From Anaerolineae bacterium (lineage in GTDB: Bacteria; Chloroflexota; Anaerolineae; Aggregatilineales; Phototrophicaceae): 32,886 bases of DNA. Location of the stretch: positions 1 through 32,886 of the forward strand of contig JALOOG010000038.1 of the NCBI GenBank assembly GCA_025454525.1, written 5' to 3'. Below the pieces are notes generated by a model that was not told where the DNA came from, ran no database searches, and worked only from the letters and a program-made list of their open reading frames with translations. Below, one piece after another: positions 32,540-32,886 of the stretch (its first letter is position 1; each line of letters begins with the position of its first letter). Position numbers and translations under genes: made by a program.

Positions 32540-32886
32540 AAACTTAAACCCAAGACACTAAACGATCTTGAGCTTTTGTTTAAAACTTTCCGCCAACATC
32601 ACCCGATCTATTTATTGACCGATCTTACTTGTTATCGACCCCTGTCGGCTGAAATACAAACCGAGATTTACTATTGGGTCAAACAAGTAACATCCAAGTT
32701 ACTTTGCGAGAAGATAAACAACAATTGATCCTAAAAATTCGGGATGATGGTGTCGGGTTTCCTACTCATCAGCATCTTGATGGAGGGTTAAAACGGATGC
32801 AAGAGCGCGTGAGTGACTTTAACGGCAACTTTATGCTTCATCAACTAGAGAGCAAAGGGTGTGAAATCCATATTGCGATTCCGCTC
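32540..32886 (+). pseudogene. Remnant of a NarL-type sensor histidine kinase, C-terminal end
   Basis: Frame one (32540-32728) reads LKPKTLNDLELLFKTFRQHH and RPLSAEIQTEIYYWVKQ, like the HisKA_3 to HATPase junction. From about 32686 a different frame reads SNIQVTLREDKQQLILKIRD, DGVGF (G1 box), GGLKRMQERV (G2 box) and runs off the window. About ten residues between WVKQ and SNIQ, including the N-box asparagine, are missing, together with a frameshift. The kinase cannot be functional as read. In-frame stops lie upstream of 32540. Confidence 0.6.

Overview
The window looks like chromosomal DNA of a Chloroflexota bacterium of Anaerolineae type. This is an inference. It rests on the gene style (lipoproteins and single-span proteins carrying WD40/PD40 propellers, a Ser/Thr kinase joined to a histidine-kinase-type membrane sensor, YbjN and DUF2892 proteins, sugar ABC transporters with unlinked hydrolases) and on near-50% GC. 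No rRNA or tRNA is present to confirm it. The tetramer GATC is far above chance in genes: 34 by hand count in the 1.5 kb MFS gene.

Region 1 (1-2367) holds the 3' end of a type ISP restriction-modification enzyme, an unknown 228-aa protein and a stand-alone response regulator. Region 2 (2528-6026) is a tight NatA/NatB-like ABC exporter operon of one ATPase and two permeases with overlapping genes, closed by a long hairpin shared with a convergent nitroreductase. Region 3 (6029-9682) carries a nitroreductase, a YbjN protein, an acyl-ACP-thioesterase-like protein and a secreted WD40 protein. Region 4 (9675-13164) is a sugar ABC transporter operon on the minus strand, with a LacI-type palindrome over its promoter and a tandem repeat at its 3' end. 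Region 5 (13260-19127) has an MFS transporter, a membrane-anchored PD40 propeller and a P-type cation ATPase with a long leader holding an operator-like inverted repeat and a short upstream ORF. Region 6 (19137-24452) has a lipoprotein, the membrane sensor-kinase fusion, a DUF2892 protein, a hydrolase operon and an ABC ATPase with a TPR-like membrane protein.

Region 7 (24474-32886) is the most interesting. On the minus strand, in order of transcription, it encodes a 1088-aa alpha-solenoid (ARM-like) protein, an HSL-family esterase, a 486-aa SWIM zinc-finger protein, a structured RNA and a retron-type reverse transcriptase. The RT has YADD and the retron-specific NAxxH and VTG motifs. The 165-nt gap before it folds as a textbook retron msr-msd: long a1/a2 inverted repeats, a TTAGC branch-point context, two short msr hairpins and one long msd hairpin. 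It has its own near-consensus promoter inside the end of the SWIM gene. ARM + SWIM + RT matches what I recall as retron type XIII. The esterase, translationally coupled on both sides inside the operon, is the unexpected element. The island lies between stretches of decayed genes on both sides, which fits a horizontally acquired defence locus.
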